DNA of 64,000 nt from Ahniella affigens (lineage in GTDB: Bacteria > Pseudomonadota > Gammaproteobacteria > Xanthomonadales > Ahniellaceae). This document shows positions 47,762-56,664 of the stretch, one piece after another; within the stretch, counting starts at the first letter, position 1, and every line of letters begins with the position of its first letter. The notes beneath the pieces were generated by a model. That model worked only from the letters and a program-made list of their open reading frames with translations. It made no database searches and was not told the origin of the DNA. A program made the translations under genes and the position numbers. The stretch spans positions 5,549,001 through 5,613,000 of the forward strand of contig NZ_CP027860.1 of assembly GCF_003015185.1 (NCBI RefSeq). Direction: 5' to 3'.

Positions 47762-48384
47762 CGTGAGGGCTCCTGAGCCAGAAACGTCTTAACAGTGGCC
47801 CCAACCTCCGTGTCCCGCCAGACCTCGCCGAGCACCGCGATGGCATCGGCCCCCGCGTCATAAACCTCGCGCGCCCGATCAGTAGTGATGCCTCCGATCG
47901 CGACCACAGGCAGCCCAAACTGCCGGGCTTCCCGAAGCACACTGAGAGGACAATGCCGGGCGAGAGGCTTGGTGGCCGACGCAAACACCGCGCCGAAGGC
48001 CAGGTACGAGGCGCCATTCGCCGCGGCCGCGCGGGCGCGGTCCAGATCGTTGTAACAGGAGGCCCCCAGGATGGCGTTTGGCCCGAGCCGGTCACGGGCG
48101 TCCCGTAGGCCGCCGTCATGCTCACCAAGGTGGACCCCGGCCGCCTGCACCGCCAGCGCCAGGTCGACATCGTCATTGATGATCAGCCCGGCACCCCAAT
48201 ACCGGCAACGGGCGGCGAGCGCCTCAGCCTGACGCAGGCGTTTCCCCACATCCCTTGATTTGTCGCGGTATTGCAGCCATTTAACACCGGCGGCCAGGGC
48301 GGCTTCGGTGACCACGCCAAGGCGCGCGTCGTCGGCGCCGTCCTCAGTCAGCAGATACAAACCTTTCACAATTGGCACAAACAT
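47758..48384 (-). CDS. thiE: Thiamine-phosphate synthase
   Basis: A 208-residue TIM-barrel enzyme coupling HMP-PP and thiazole phosphate to thiamine phosphate. Family motifs: [10 protein letters not shown] near residue 34, [24 protein letters not shown] near residue 68, and [26 protein letters not shown] near residue 165. I use ATG 48384; the GTG at 48402 is a possible alternative with six more residues. It is divergent from the rubredoxin gene, with about 59 bases between the starts, and overlaps bioD. Confidence 0.94.
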   Translation of the reverse strand: MFVPIVKGLYLLTEDGADDARLGVVTEAALAAGVKWLQYRDKSRDVGKRLRQAEALAARCRYWGAGLIINDDVDLALAVQAAGVHLGEHDGGLRDARDRLGPNAILGASCYNDLDRARAAAANGASYLAFGAVFASATKPLARHCPLSVLREARQFGLPVVAIGGITTDRAREVYDAGADAIAVLGEVWRDTEVGATVKTFLAQEPSR

Positions 48385-48443
48385 CGATTTCCGGCTTAAC
48401 ACAGTCGATGCCAGAATATCGGTCTTGCCCCGCTTCAGGAACC

Positions 48444-48632
48444 ATGCCCGTGTCGAATCAGAATCCTTTCCGAACCTTCGTCTGTGTCGTTTGCGGATTC
48501 GTCTATGACGAAGCCAAAGGACTGCCCGAAGACGGGATCGCCCCCGGCACGCGCTTTGAAGACATTCCGGACACCTGGTCGTGCCCAGATTGCGGCGTCA
48601 GCAAGGCGGATTTCGAACTGGTCGCTGCATGA
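48444..48632 (+). CDS. Rubredoxin
   Basis: A 62-residue iron electron carrier. The two Cys pairs are in [14 protein letters not shown] and [14 protein letters not shown], each of the C-x2-C-G form that binds one Fe(Cys)4 centre. The sequence [17 protein letters not shown] is typical of the AlkG-type rubredoxin of gammaproteobacteria. The frame extends upstream but ATG 48444 gives the usual length. The stop overlaps the next ATG. A redox partner is not visible in the window. Confidence 0.95.
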   Translation: MPVSNQNPFRTFVCVVCGFVYDEAKGLPEDGIAPGTRFEDIPDTWSCPDCGVSKADFELVAA

Positions 48633-49399
48633 GCGAATTCATCGGCCCGAATGATCAGCCGGCCAGACTGTTCGTCCGCTCCGAACAGCGCGGCCGATTT
48701 CGATTGCCGATCTGGTTCTGGCTGTTGGTTGCGGTGGGCCTGTTGGTGGCCACTTGGTATTTCTCGGCCAATAACGCAGCACCCCAGCTGGCGGCGCTGC
48801 AGAAAGAGCTGAGCGACGCCAAGAAGACCATCCGTAAACTGAACACCCGGCTGGAAAAGACCGAGCAGCAGCTATCGATCTCGCAGCGCGGCGATCAGGT
48901 GTCTTCGGCCGCCAACGACACGTTGAAGGACACCCTTCGCGAACGCGAGGAAGAGGTCGCCGCATTGCAGGCCGACCTCGCCTTCTTTCAGCGTCTCGTC
49001 GGCGGGCGCCAGCCCAAGCAAGGTCTGCGTGTCCAAAGCCTGGTGCTGCGGCCGATCGAGCACTCCCGCGGCTTTGCGTTTCGGTCGACCCTGACGCAAA
49101 CCCTACGCCGTGGCGAAACCACCCGCGGCCATATGACACTCAAGATCGAGGGCGTGTCGGACAACAAGGTGGTGAACTTCGAGCTCGCCCAGCTGCCGGC
49201 GCACAGCCCAGAAGGCGAAACCTTGCCGTTTACGTTCAAGTATTTCGAAACGATCGATGGCAGCGTCGTGCTGCCCGATGGTTTCAGTCCCAGTCGCGTC
49301 TTTGTGAGCGCCCAGTCCGAACAGGGCGAACGCTCGGAAGAATCCTACAGTTGGCAACAAGCCCTGGCCGCCGGAGAGCCCGAACATGTTTGGCAGTGA
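48629..49399 (+). CDS. DUF6776-like membrane protein with coiled coil
   Basis: A 256-residue protein. A short cytosolic N-terminus and one membrane helix ([20 protein letters not shown], residues about 27-46) are followed by a coiled coil (about 55-125, [20 protein letters not shown]) and a beta-rich domain (about 145-245, [19 protein letters not shown]). This is the DUF6776 pattern, which typically lies next to bactofilin. The function is not known; it may anchor the bactofilin or link it to the envelope. It overlaps both neighbours (4 bases with rubredoxin, 14 with bactofilin). Confidence 0.82.
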   Translation: MSEFIGPNDQPARLFVRSEQRGRFRLPIWFWLLVAVGLLVATWYFSANNAAPQLAALQKELSDAKKTIRKLNTRLEKTEQQLSISQRGDQVSSAANDTLKDTLREREEEVAALQADLAFFQRLVGGRQPKQGLRVQSLVLRPIEHSRGFAFRSTLTQTLRRGETTRGHMTLKIEGVSDNKVVNFELAQLPAHSPEGETLPFTFKYFETIDGSVVLPDGFSPSRVFVSAQSEQGERSEESYSWQQALAAGEPEHVWQ

Positions 49400-49976
49400 C
49401 AAGAAGTCGTCCCCGTTGTTGGCACCTGGCACCGTCACCCTGATCTCGAAGCAGACGAGCTTTACCGGCGACCTGCATTTTGACCCGGGCTGCGTGCAGA
49501 TCTCGATTGAAGGCAGCGTGACCGGCACGATCCGCGCCGAGCCGGAATGCAAGACCGAATTGACCATCATGGGCGCCGCGATCATCAGGGGCGAGGTGCG
49601 TGCACCCAAGATCAGCATTGACGCCGTCGTCGAGGGCGATGTCATTTGCAGCGAACATCTGCGGCTCTACTCCAAGGCGCGGGTCAACGGCAACGTCTAC
49701 TACAAGATTCTGGAGATGGCCGCCGGCGCGCAGATCAATGGCCAGATTCGCCGAATCGATGAAGGTGGCGCCATCATTGACGCCAAGCCGATCAGCTCGA
49801 CCGTACAATCGGCGCCGCCGGTGATCGCCAAGGACGCCGTCAGCATTGGCCATGACACGACGGGCGAATCGAAGCTCACGGCGAAAGTGGAACCGGGCAA
49901 GGAGTCCAATGTCGAAGCTGTTCTGACGTTGACACCGACCCCTGCCAAAGAGCATCGGCACAAGCGCGAGAAATGA
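49386..49976 (+). CDS. Bactofilin
   Basis: A 196-residue polymer-forming cytoskeletal protein. The central domain (about residues 18-120) is a right-handed beta-helix with repeating turns such as IEGSVTGTIRAEPEC, IIRGEVRAPKISID and VNGNVYYKILEM. Both ends are disordered: a short N-terminus and a Pro/Lys-rich C-terminus. Bactofilins form nucleotide-free filaments on the membrane and position cell-wall enzymes. The start overlaps the upstream gene by 14 bases, implying tight coupling with the DUF6776 protein. Confidence 0.92.
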   Translation: MFGSDKKSSPLLAPGTVTLISKQTSFTGDLHFDPGCVQISIEGSVTGTIRAEPECKTELTIMGAAIIRGEVRAPKISIDAVVEGDVICSEHLRLYSKARVNGNVYYKILEMAAGAQINGQIRRIDEGGAIIDAKPISSTVQSAPPVIAKDAVSIGHDTTGESKLTAKVEPGKESNVEAVLTLTPTPAKEHRHKREK

Positions 49977-50020
49977 GCGTTCTGAAGCTTGCCCGTCTGT
50001 AATACGAGAGAGGTACGACC

Positions 50021-50389
50021 ATGAGCACCGAAACCATTGCTCCCAGCTATCAGGATCAGGACGCCGCGCTGAATTTCACGTCCGCGGCCGCGAAGAAAGT
50101 CCGTGAGTTGATCGAAGAGGAGAAAAACCCGGCGCTCAAGCTTCGGGTCTACATCCAAGGCGGCGGTTGCTCCGGATTTCAATACGGCTTCGCGTTTGAA
50201 GAGGATCAGGCGGAGGATGACTTGAGCGTGGTCACCGATGGCGTGGTGCTACTGGTCGATCCGCTCAGCCTGCAATACCTGATGGGTGCCGATATCGACT
50301 ACACCGAAAACCTCAGCGGGGCGCAGTTCGTCATAAGAAATCCGAACGCCAAGACCACGTGTGGTTGCGGCTCGTCCTTCTCGGCCTGA
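50021..50389 (+). CDS. erpA: Iron-sulfur cluster insertion protein ErpA
   Basis: A 122-residue A-type carrier that delivers [4Fe-4S] clusters to apoproteins. The three cysteines of the family are present: Cys in [11 protein letters not shown] near residue 50 and the pair in TTCGCGSSF at the C-terminus. The start ATG 50021 follows AGAGAGG. ErpA and IscA are close, but the N-terminal extension with [18 protein letters not shown] and the lack of isc genes nearby favour ErpA. Confidence 0.95.
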   Translation: MSTETIAPSYQDQDAALNFTSAAAKKVRELIEEEKNPALKLRVYIQGGGCSGFQYGFAFEEDQAEDDLSVVTDGVVLLVDPLSLQYLMGADIDYTENLSGAQFVIRNPNAKTTCGCGSSFSA

Positions 50390-50396
50390 GTCACGC

Positions 50397-51329
50397 ATGA
50401 GTCGCTACGCCTTTGCCGAATTCGAACTGGATCGGGCCGCACATTGGCGTCAGGACGCCAGCGGGCTCATGGGTCTATTCGAGTCTCGCGAAGCGCGCAG
50501 TGTGCTGTTGACCGAGAATGGCCGCGTGTTGATCGCGAAGCAGGAGCCGCGCTTGCTGGCGCTGCCGCTGTCTTTGCTGCGCGATCACTTTGCGTTCGAG
50601 CAATTTAGTTTTCTGGGTCTGGATCGTGAGCAGGCGCCCTGGTTCGCGCTGCAACTGAGTGCCGATCTGGAGCTGCTTTGGCAGTCGCAGCTGGAGGCCG
50701 AAGCCGCCGACTTGCGCGCTGCGGCGGCGCTGCTGCCCGCACCTCAGGCTGGCACAGCGGCCTATGCCCGCGCGCTGTTGCATTGGCAGAAGCACACCCG
50801 CTTTTGCGCACGCTGCGGCGCCAAGACGCTGCTCAGCGGATCTGGCCACCGCGCCCTGTGCACCGACCCATCCTGCGCCGCCGAATGGTTTCCGCGCACC
50901 GATGCGGCCATCATCACCATCGTGCACGATGGCAGCCGATGTCTGTTGGGGCGTCAGCCCAGCTGGCCCGAAAAGCGGTTCTCGACGTTGGCCGGGTTTC
51001 TGGAACCGGGCGAATCGCTAGAGCAAGCCGTCGCCCGCGAAGTGTTTGAGGAAGTGGGCGTGGTGGTGGATCGAAGCCACTATTTCGCGTCCCAGCCCTG
51101 GCCGTTTCCGGCATCGATCATGGTGGGCTTCATCGCCGAAGCGAGTCATCAACCGATCCGACTGTCCGATGAAATCGTCGAAGCTGGCTGGTTCAGCGCT
51201 GAAGAACTCGAGCAACACGTTGCGGCGGGCACGATGCTGCTGTCGCCGAAACTGTCCATTTCGCGTGCGCTGATAGAGCATTGGTGCGCCGAGCAGCTCG
51301 GCCGGCCGGCGCGCCTGTCAGCGCCTTAA
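50397..51329 (+). CDS. nudC: NAD+ diphosphatase / NAD-cap decapping enzyme NudC
   Basis: A 310-residue Nudix hydrolase cleaving NADH to NMNH and AMP and removing NAD caps from RNA. The zinc ribbon is visible (CARCG, then C..C in LCTDPSCAAEWFPRTD). The Nudix box GFLEPGESLEQAVAREVFEEVGV follows, and then SQPWPFPASIMVGF, the SQPWPFPxS motif that defines the NADH-pyrophosphatase group. I start at ATG 50397, after the erpA stop. It is longer than E. coli NudC (257) because of its extended N-terminal domain. Confidence 0.95.
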   Translation: MSRYAFAEFELDRAAHWRQDASGLMGLFESREARSVLLTENGRVLIAKQEPRLLALPLSLLRDHFAFEQFSFLGLDREQAPWFALQLSADLELLWQSQLEAEAADLRAAAALLPAPQAGTAAYARALLHWQKHTRFCARCGAKTLLSGSGHRALCTDPSCAAEWFPRTDAAIITIVHDGSRCLLGRQPSWPEKRFSTLAGFLEPGESLEQAVAREVFEEVGVVVDRSHYFASQPWPFPASIMVGFIAEASHQPIRLSDEIVEAGWFSAEELEQHVAAGTMLLSPKLSISRALIEHWCAEQLGRPARLSAP

Positions 51330-51366
51330 CGCAAGCCGCGGCGCGCCCGATGCGGCCGTGCTGGCG

Positions 51367-52023
51367 TCAAATACCCAGGCTGCTCTTGATGTCGGCGAGT
51401 GCGGCTTCCAGCGTCGCGACGCGTTCCTTCAGCGCGGCCACCTCGTCCCGGAGTGACGTACCACCGCCAGAGTTCGCGCCAACAAATTCTTGATCCGGAT
51501 CCGACGGCGCACTCAGCACGTCCACCGAACCCGACAACAGATGCGCGTAGCGGTCTTCCCGCTGACCATTGCCGCGGCCAATGTTCTGCACCAATGACGG
51601 CTCGTGTTCGGCAAGACGGTCCAGGGTGTGTCGGACATCTTCGGGTCCAGCGAAATCAGACAAGCGGTCTGAGCGTGTGAAGAGCTCATTCAAGGTCTGC
51701 GGGCCGCGCAGCATCAGGAGCGCGAGCAAGGCCTGCTGGCGCAGGGTGACCTTGTAGGCCTTGTCGAAGCGATGCTCAAAGCGTTCGACCCGCCCGCCAA
51801 ATGCGCGCGCGACCAGCTCACGGTGCTCCAGGTCCCTGAGGCAGTGCAGCACCGCGCCGGGTTCCAGATTCATGATGGGTTCCCGGCTCGTCTTCTGATT
51901 GCAGGCCAGCACCAGAGAATTGACCGTCAGCGGGTACTGGTCGGGGGTGGCGGCCTGCTTTTCAATGAGGCAACCGAGCACGCGGGCGTCGATGGCGGAC
52001 AAGCTGGCAATTTCAGTGGACAT
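51367..52023 (-). CDS. YceH family protein (DUF480, paired winged helices)
   Basis: A 218-residue cytosolic protein. Two winged-helix repeats cover residues about 5-170: LSAIDARVLGCLIEKQAATPDQYPLTVNSLVLACNQKTSREPIM and LRQQALLALLMLRGPQTLNELFTRS. A coiled C-terminal tail (LRDEVAALKERVATLEAALADI) follows. The YceH/DUF480 family is conserved in gammaproteobacteria without an agreed function. It is convergent with nudC and divergent from yqgE. Confidence 0.92.
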   Translation of the reverse strand: MSTEIASLSAIDARVLGCLIEKQAATPDQYPLTVNSLVLACNQKTSREPIMNLEPGAVLHCLRDLEHRELVARAFGGRVERFEHRFDKAYKVTLRQQALLALLMLRGPQTLNELFTRSDRLSDFAGPEDVRHTLDRLAEHEPSLVQNIGRGNGQREDRYAHLLSGSVDVLSAPSDPDQEFVGANSGGGTSLRDEVAALKERVATLEAALADIKSSLGI

Positions 52024-52211
52024 GGCAGGGGTTCCAGTTTTCGAAGTATTTCAGCGACTTGCGGCGCAAACTGCAACGCAAACACCTTGATTGACGCAAA
52101 ACCGCCGCCATTTCAAACCACACTTGAGCCCAAATGCACCGCGATTGCAATCCCTTCACCCGATCGCCCCGCATCATCGGCGCGTCCAACCCGCACTGCT
52201 ACACTGCCACC

Positions 52212-52784
52212 ATGACCGAAGCCACCTATCTGACCAATCATTTTCTGATCGCCATGCCCGCCTTGGACGATCCGAACTTCGCGCGCTCGGTCACGCTGAT
52301 CTGTCAGCACAACGACGAAGGTGCAATGGGCATCACGTTGTCGCGCAAGGCCAATCTGACGATGGGCGACATTCTCGATCAGATGAAAGTGCAGGGTGGC
52401 ACCGACCAAGTGCGCGCGGTCGAAGTGCTGTTGGGCGGCCCGGTGCAGACCGAACGTGGCTTTGTGCTGCACTCCGGTGGACACAGTTATGAGTCCACGT
52501 TCAAGGTGTCCGACGACATTGCGATCACCACGTCCCGCGACATTCTGAAAGACCTGAGCGAAGGCCAAGGTCCCGATGCGATCGCGGTCGCGCTCGGCTA
52601 TGCCGGCTGGGGCAAGGGTCAGTTGGAGCAGGAAGTCCGCGACAACGCCTGGTTTGCGGTTCCGGCGGAGCACATGGCCGGCACGATCGTCTTCGATACG
52701 CCGGTCGACTTGCGTTGGCAGGAGGCCGCGCGCCTTGGCGGCATCAATCTGAGCAAGCTCTCCGGCCTCGTGGGTCGGGCCTGA
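52212..52784 (+). CDS. yqgE: YqgE/AlgH family protein (DUF179)
   Basis: A 190-residue cytosolic protein of the AlgH fold. Motifs: LTNHFLIAMPALDDPNFARSVTLICQHNDEGAMGI at the N-terminus, LLGGPVQTERGFVLH near residue 77, and LGYAGWGKGQLEQEVRDNAWF near residue 130. Its function is unsettled; in Pseudomonas AlgH was linked to alginate and other exoproduct control. It precedes ruvX with 6 bases between, the usual arrangement in this class. I use ATG 52212; the longer frame is not conserved. Confidence 0.95.
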   Translation: MTEATYLTNHFLIAMPALDDPNFARSVTLICQHNDEGAMGITLSRKANLTMGDILDQMKVQGGTDQVRAVEVLLGGPVQTERGFVLHSGGHSYESTFKVSDDIAITTSRDILKDLSEGQGPDAIAVALGYAGWGKGQLEQEVRDNAWFAVPAEHMAGTIVFDTPVDLRWQEAARLGGINLSKLSGLVGRA

Positions 52785-52790
52785 TTCACG

Positions 52791-53219
52791 ATGACGCTGA
52801 ACGGCGTGGCGTTTGGTTTTGACTACGGCGGCCGCCGTATTGGTGTGGCCGTGGGGCAATCGATCACCGGCACCGCATCCGCGCTCGCGGTGATCAGTAA
52901 CAGTCCGCAAGGCCCAAACTGGGCCGAACTCGACAAACTCGTCCGCGAATGGCGGCCGGCCGCCTTGGTGATCGGTTTGCCCGTGACGGTGGACGGCTAT
53001 GACCAAGCTGTAACCACCGCGAGCCGCGCATTTGCCGACACCCTTGCCGCGCGCTACCAGCTACCGATTCACCTCCAGGACGAGCGCTATTCATCCCGCG
53101 AGTCGGAGGCCCAGTTCAAACAACTCCGGCAGGGTGGGTTGGCTCGGAAAAAAGACGCTGCGATGCTCGATGCGGCCGCCGCAAAGCGGATTCTGGAGCG
53201 GTGGTTGCAGGGCGTCTGA
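52791..53219 (+). CDS. ruvX: Putative pre-16S rRNA nuclease / RuvX (YqgF)
   Basis: A 142-residue RNase H-like nuclease. The opening FGFDYGGRRIGVAVGQ holds the first catalytic Asp, LVIGLPVTVDGYDQ the middle motif, and QDERYSSRESEA near residue 98 the second acidic pair. LARKKDAAMLDAAAA supplies the last Asp. YqgF is proposed to finish the 5' end of 16S rRNA and was also described as a Holliday junction resolvase. It sits 6 bases after yqgE. Confidence 0.94.
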   Translation: MTLNGVAFGFDYGGRRIGVAVGQSITGTASALAVISNSPQGPNWAELDKLVREWRPAALVIGLPVTVDGYDQAVTTASRAFADTLAARYQLPIHLQDERYSSRESEAQFKQLRQGGLARKKDAAMLDAAAAKRILERWLQGV

Positions 53220-53340
53220 GTCACTGGGTCGCCCGTCTCAGGTTTTGACGAACCGGGCCGATATGCTCGCCCCGCCGGTCTGTCTCAGGTTTTGAGACGC
53301 GCCCATCCGAGCCTCCGAGGTCTACACCCGGAGGCCTCCC

Positions 53341-55725
53341 ATGGCAGTTCTGCACCCGATTCGCACCCTGTCTGCCAAGCGCTTGCAGCCGTTGACGGCG
53401 GAAGCGCCGCCGGATTTATCGGCGGCCATCGCGCGGCTGAAGCGCCGTGCCGGCGATCGGATCGCTGCGCATTGGCAGATTCCGGCGGTGCCGGCGCGGT
53501 ATGCGGCAATGCCGGGCTTGCACCCGGGATTGGTCGGGGCATTGAAACAGCGCGGCATCGACGAACTCTATTCGCACCAGCGCGAGGCGTTTGATGCGGT
53601 CAAGGCTGGCGAGCACGTCGTGGTGCTGACGCCAACCGCCTCGGGCAAGACGCTGTGCTACAACCTGCCCGTCATTGATGCGGTGCTGAATCGCCGGTGC
53701 AAGGCGCTGTATCTGTTTCCGACCAAGGCACTGGCGCAGGATCAGGTGTCGGAACTCCTGGAGCTCAACAAAGCGGGCGATCTGAAGGTCAAAGCGTTCA
53801 CGTTTGATGGCGACACGCCGTCGGATGCGCGGAAGGCGGTGCGTACGGAGGCCGACATCGTCGTCAGCAACCCGGACATGCTGCACCAGGCGATCCTGCC
53901 GCATCACACGAAGTGGGCGCAGTTCTTCGAGAACCTGCAATACATCGTGATCGACGAGGTGCACACGTATCGCGGCGTGTTCGGTGCGCATGTCGCGAAC
54001 CTGCTCCGGCGCTTGCAGCGTGTGCTCGCGTTCTATGGCGCCAAGCCGCAATTCATTCTGTGCTCGGCCACGATTGCGAATCCAAAGCAGCATGCCGAGG
54101 CGTTGATTGGCGCGCCGGTGCAAGCCATTACCGAGTCCGGCGCGCCACGAGGCGCGCGCCAAGTGCTGTTCTGGAACCCGCCGGTCATCAATCCGGATCT
54201 CGGGATTCGCGCGCCCGCACAGTCCGAATCACAGACCATCGCGAAGCAGCTGATCGAGTCCGGCTTCAAAACGCTGGTGTTCGCGAACTCGCGTCTGCTT
54301 GTTGAAGTCATCACCAAATACCTGAAAGACGAGTTCGATCACGATCCGCGCCGCAAGCCACGCATCCGCGCTTATCGCGGCGGGTATCTGCCCACCGAAC
54401 GGCGGGAGATCGAACGGGCGATGCGGGCGGGCGAGATCGACGGTTTGGTGTCGACGTCAGCGCTGGAACTCGGTGTCGATATCGGGGCGCTGGACGCTAC
54501 GGTGTTGAATGCCTACCCGGGCTCGATCGCCGCAAGTTGGCAGCGTATTGGCCGCGCCGGTCGCCGACAGCAGGAATCGTTGGCAGTGCTGGTTGCGGGC
54601 AGCGAGGCGTTGGATCAGTATCTGATGCGCAAGCCCGAGTACTTTCAAAACGCGAGCCCCGAGCAAGCGCGCATCGCGCCGAACCAAGCCTTGATCCTGC
54701 TCGATCATATTCGTTGTGCGGCATTCGAGCTGCCGTTTCAGCAGGGCGATCGATTCGGTGATCAGGACACCGGGCCCTATTTGCAGGTGTTGTCTGAATG
54801 CGGGGTGCTGCATCAGGAGGGCCAGCAGTATCACTGGATCAACGAAGACTATCCCGCCCAGGCGGTCAACCTGCGTGCGGTGGCCGACGGCAATTTCGTC
54901 GTCGTGGACATCACCGACGGTCGGCAATTGATCATTGCCGAAGTGGATTTCACTGGCGCCGCGATGACCTTGTATGAAGGCGCAATCTACATGGTGCAGT
55001 CGGAGCCGTTTCAAGTCGAGCGCCTGGATTGGGCGGGGCGCAAGGCGTTCGTCCGGCGCACGACCGTCGATTACTACACGGATGCAATCGACTACAGCAA
55101 GCTCAAAGTGCTGGATGTGTTTGCCGACAAAGCCGCGGGGCAAGGTCGCTGCGCGCAGGGCGAGGTGCACGTGATCCGCCGCGTGACCGGCTACAAGAAG
55201 ATCCGTTACTACACGCACGAAAACATCGGCTACGGGCCCATCAATCTGCCCGACCAGGAGATGCACACCTCCGCCGTGTGGTGGCGTTTGCCCGCCGCCT
55301 TGCTGCAGTCGGTGTTCCGCTCGCGCGAGCAAGCCCTGGATGGTTTTCTAAGTGCGGCGTTTGCGGCCCGGATTGTCGCGACGTTTCGCCTGATGGCCGA
55401 ATCGCGCGACTTGGCCCGGGCCGTTGGCCACAAGGATGGTGCCTCGGCGTCGGGACTGCATTTGAAGCTCGACGCGAACGACGAGCAGTTCGCACCGACG
55501 CTGTACCTGTACGACAACTACGTAGGTGGTATTGGTCTGACTGAGCCGCTCTACGATCTCGCGGCCAGCGTGATTCAGGAAACGCGTTCGATGATTCAGG
55601 CATGCGCCTGCCCGAGTGGCTGCCCGGCGTGTGTCGGTCCAGTAGCGAGCGTCAGCGAGCAGCAGACGCCGACCCGCAAGGATCTTGCGCTGACGGTCTT
55701 GCGGCTGTTGCAGGACGCGGCATGA
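53341..55725 (+). CDS. mrfA: DEAD/DEAH helicase of the MrfA/YprA (Hrq1) type
   Basis: A 794-residue superfamily 2 DNA helicase. Walker A is VVLTPTASGKTLCYNLP near residue 98, the DEVH box is IVIDEVHTYRGVFG near residue 204, and motif VI is SWQRIGRAGRRQQ near residue 400. The C-terminal DUF1998-type domain ends in the four-cysteine cluster CACPSGCPACVGP near residue 756, which in the family binds zinc. B. subtilis MrfA and MrfB repair mitomycin C damage by an excision pathway. The next gene encodes an MrfB-like exonuclease and overlaps by ATGA, so the pair is intact here. Confidence 0.9.
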   Translation: MAVLHPIRTLSAKRLQPLTAEAPPDLSAAIARLKRRAGDRIAAHWQIPAVPARYAAMPGLHPGLVGALKQRGIDELYSHQREAFDAVKAGEHVVVLTPTASGKTLCYNLPVIDAVLNRRCKALYLFPTKALAQDQVSELLELNKAGDLKVKAFTFDGDTPSDARKAVRTEADIVVSNPDMLHQAILPHHTKWAQFFENLQYIVIDEVHTYRGVFGAHVANLLRRLQRVLAFYGAKPQFILCSATIANPKQHAEALIGAPVQAITESGAPRGARQVLFWNPPVINPDLGIRAPAQSESQTIAKQLIESGFKTLVFANSRLLVEVITKYLKDEFDHDPRRKPRIRAYRGGYLPTERREIERAMRAGEIDGLVSTSALELGVDIGALDATVLNAYPGSIAASWQRIGRAGRRQQESLAVLVAGSEALDQYLMRKPEYFQNASPEQARIAPNQALILLDHIRCAAFELPFQQGDRFGDQDTGPYLQVLSECGVLHQEGQQYHWINEDYPAQAVNLRAVADGNFVVVDITDGRQLIIAEVDFTGAAMTLYEGAIYMVQSEPFQVERLDWAGRKAFVRRTTVDYYTDAIDYSKLKVLDVFADKAAGQGRCAQGEVHVIRRVTGYKKIRYYTHENIGYGPINLPDQEMHTSAVWWRLPAALLQSVFRSREQALDGFLSAAFAARIVATFRLMAESRDLARAVGHKDGASASGLHLKLDANDEQFAPTLYLYDNYVGGIGLTEPLYDLAASVIQETRSMIQACACPSGCPACVGPVASVSEQQTPTRKDLALTVLRLLQDAA

Positions 55726-56594
55726 GTGCGGTCGATGTGCTGCTCAGGCTCCGTGCGCAAGCAGGTGCGCGGACATTGGGTACGCCTGTTCCGCGCGCAC
55801 GCGAACCAGACTACGTGGCGCCGACACACGGCGATGCCGCTCGCGAAGCCGAAGCCCTGGTCGAACGTCTGCGTGCAGCGTTGGCGCGCCGCGCCTATCA
55901 TCGCGACATGGAGCAATTGCCAGGCATGCAATCCACGGCCGTACCCGATTTCGATCTGGGCGAGCGCATTGCGCCCGGCTTAAGGCTGTTGCAGATCGAC
56001 TATCCGGATCCGCAAGCGACCAGCATTGATCTGCCTTGGCTCGAACAGACCGGCGTGGCGCGCGCCGACCTTGCCGCCTTCGACATCGAAACCACCGGTA
56101 TGAATGCAGGGGTTGGTGTGCGGGCGTTTCTGGTTGGCATTGCCGATTGGTGTGACGACCGGCTCCGCGTGCGGCAGTTGTTGCTGGAGTCGCCGGCAGG
56201 CGAACCGCATCAGCTGGCATTACTGCGCGAATGGCTGCTCAGCAAACGGGTCCTGCTGAGCTACAACGGCAAAAGCTTTGACGTGCCGATGATGAACGGC
56301 CGCTATCCCTTGTTCGGCCAAGCTGCGCCATTCGCCGATCTCGCCCACCTGGACTTGCTGACAATCGTGCGTCGCCAGCTGAAGGACCGCCTCAGCAACT
56401 GCAAGCTCGGCACAGTCGAGCGCGAATGGCTCGGATTGATCCGCCAACACGATCTGCCCAGTGCCGAAGTCCCCGGGGCGTGGCGCGATTGGATTCGCCT
56501 GGGTCGGGACGACCGCTTGAAACGCGCGATCGCGCATCATCGGCAAGACGTGATCAGCCTGTGGCAAATCTTGAACCGTTTGCTGGCCGTTTGA
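55722..56594 (+). CDS. mrfB: RNase H-like DEDD exonuclease of the MrfB/YprB type
   Basis: A 290-residue protein. The DEDD motifs are visible: DxE in AAFDIETTGMN near residue 114, Asp in LSYNGKSFDVPMMNGRY near residue 185, a following Asp in LAHLDLLTIVRR, and the final H-x4-D in AHHRQDVISLWQI near the C-terminus. In B. subtilis MrfB is proposed to process the DNA strand after MrfA unwinds it. The start ATG 55722 overlaps the helicase stop. An unlinked RNase role is the alternative. Confidence 0.85.
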   Translation: MSAVDVLLRLRAQAGARTLGTPVPRAREPDYVAPTHGDAAREAEALVERLRAALARRAYHRDMEQLPGMQSTAVPDFDLGERIAPGLRLLQIDYPDPQATSIDLPWLEQTGVARADLAAFDIETTGMNAGVGVRAFLVGIADWCDDRLRVRQLLLESPAGEPHQLALLREWLLSKRVLLSYNGKSFDVPMMNGRYPLFGQAAPFADLAHLDLLTIVRRQLKDRLSNCKLGTVEREWLGLIRQHDLPSAEVPGAWRDWIRLGRDDRLKRAIAHHRQDVISLWQILNRLLAV

Positions 56595-56664
56595 GTGCCG
56601 AACTGCTGAGCCCTACCGCAAGCCGATAAGATCGCAGCATGCGATCGACTCTGCGTACCTCGTC

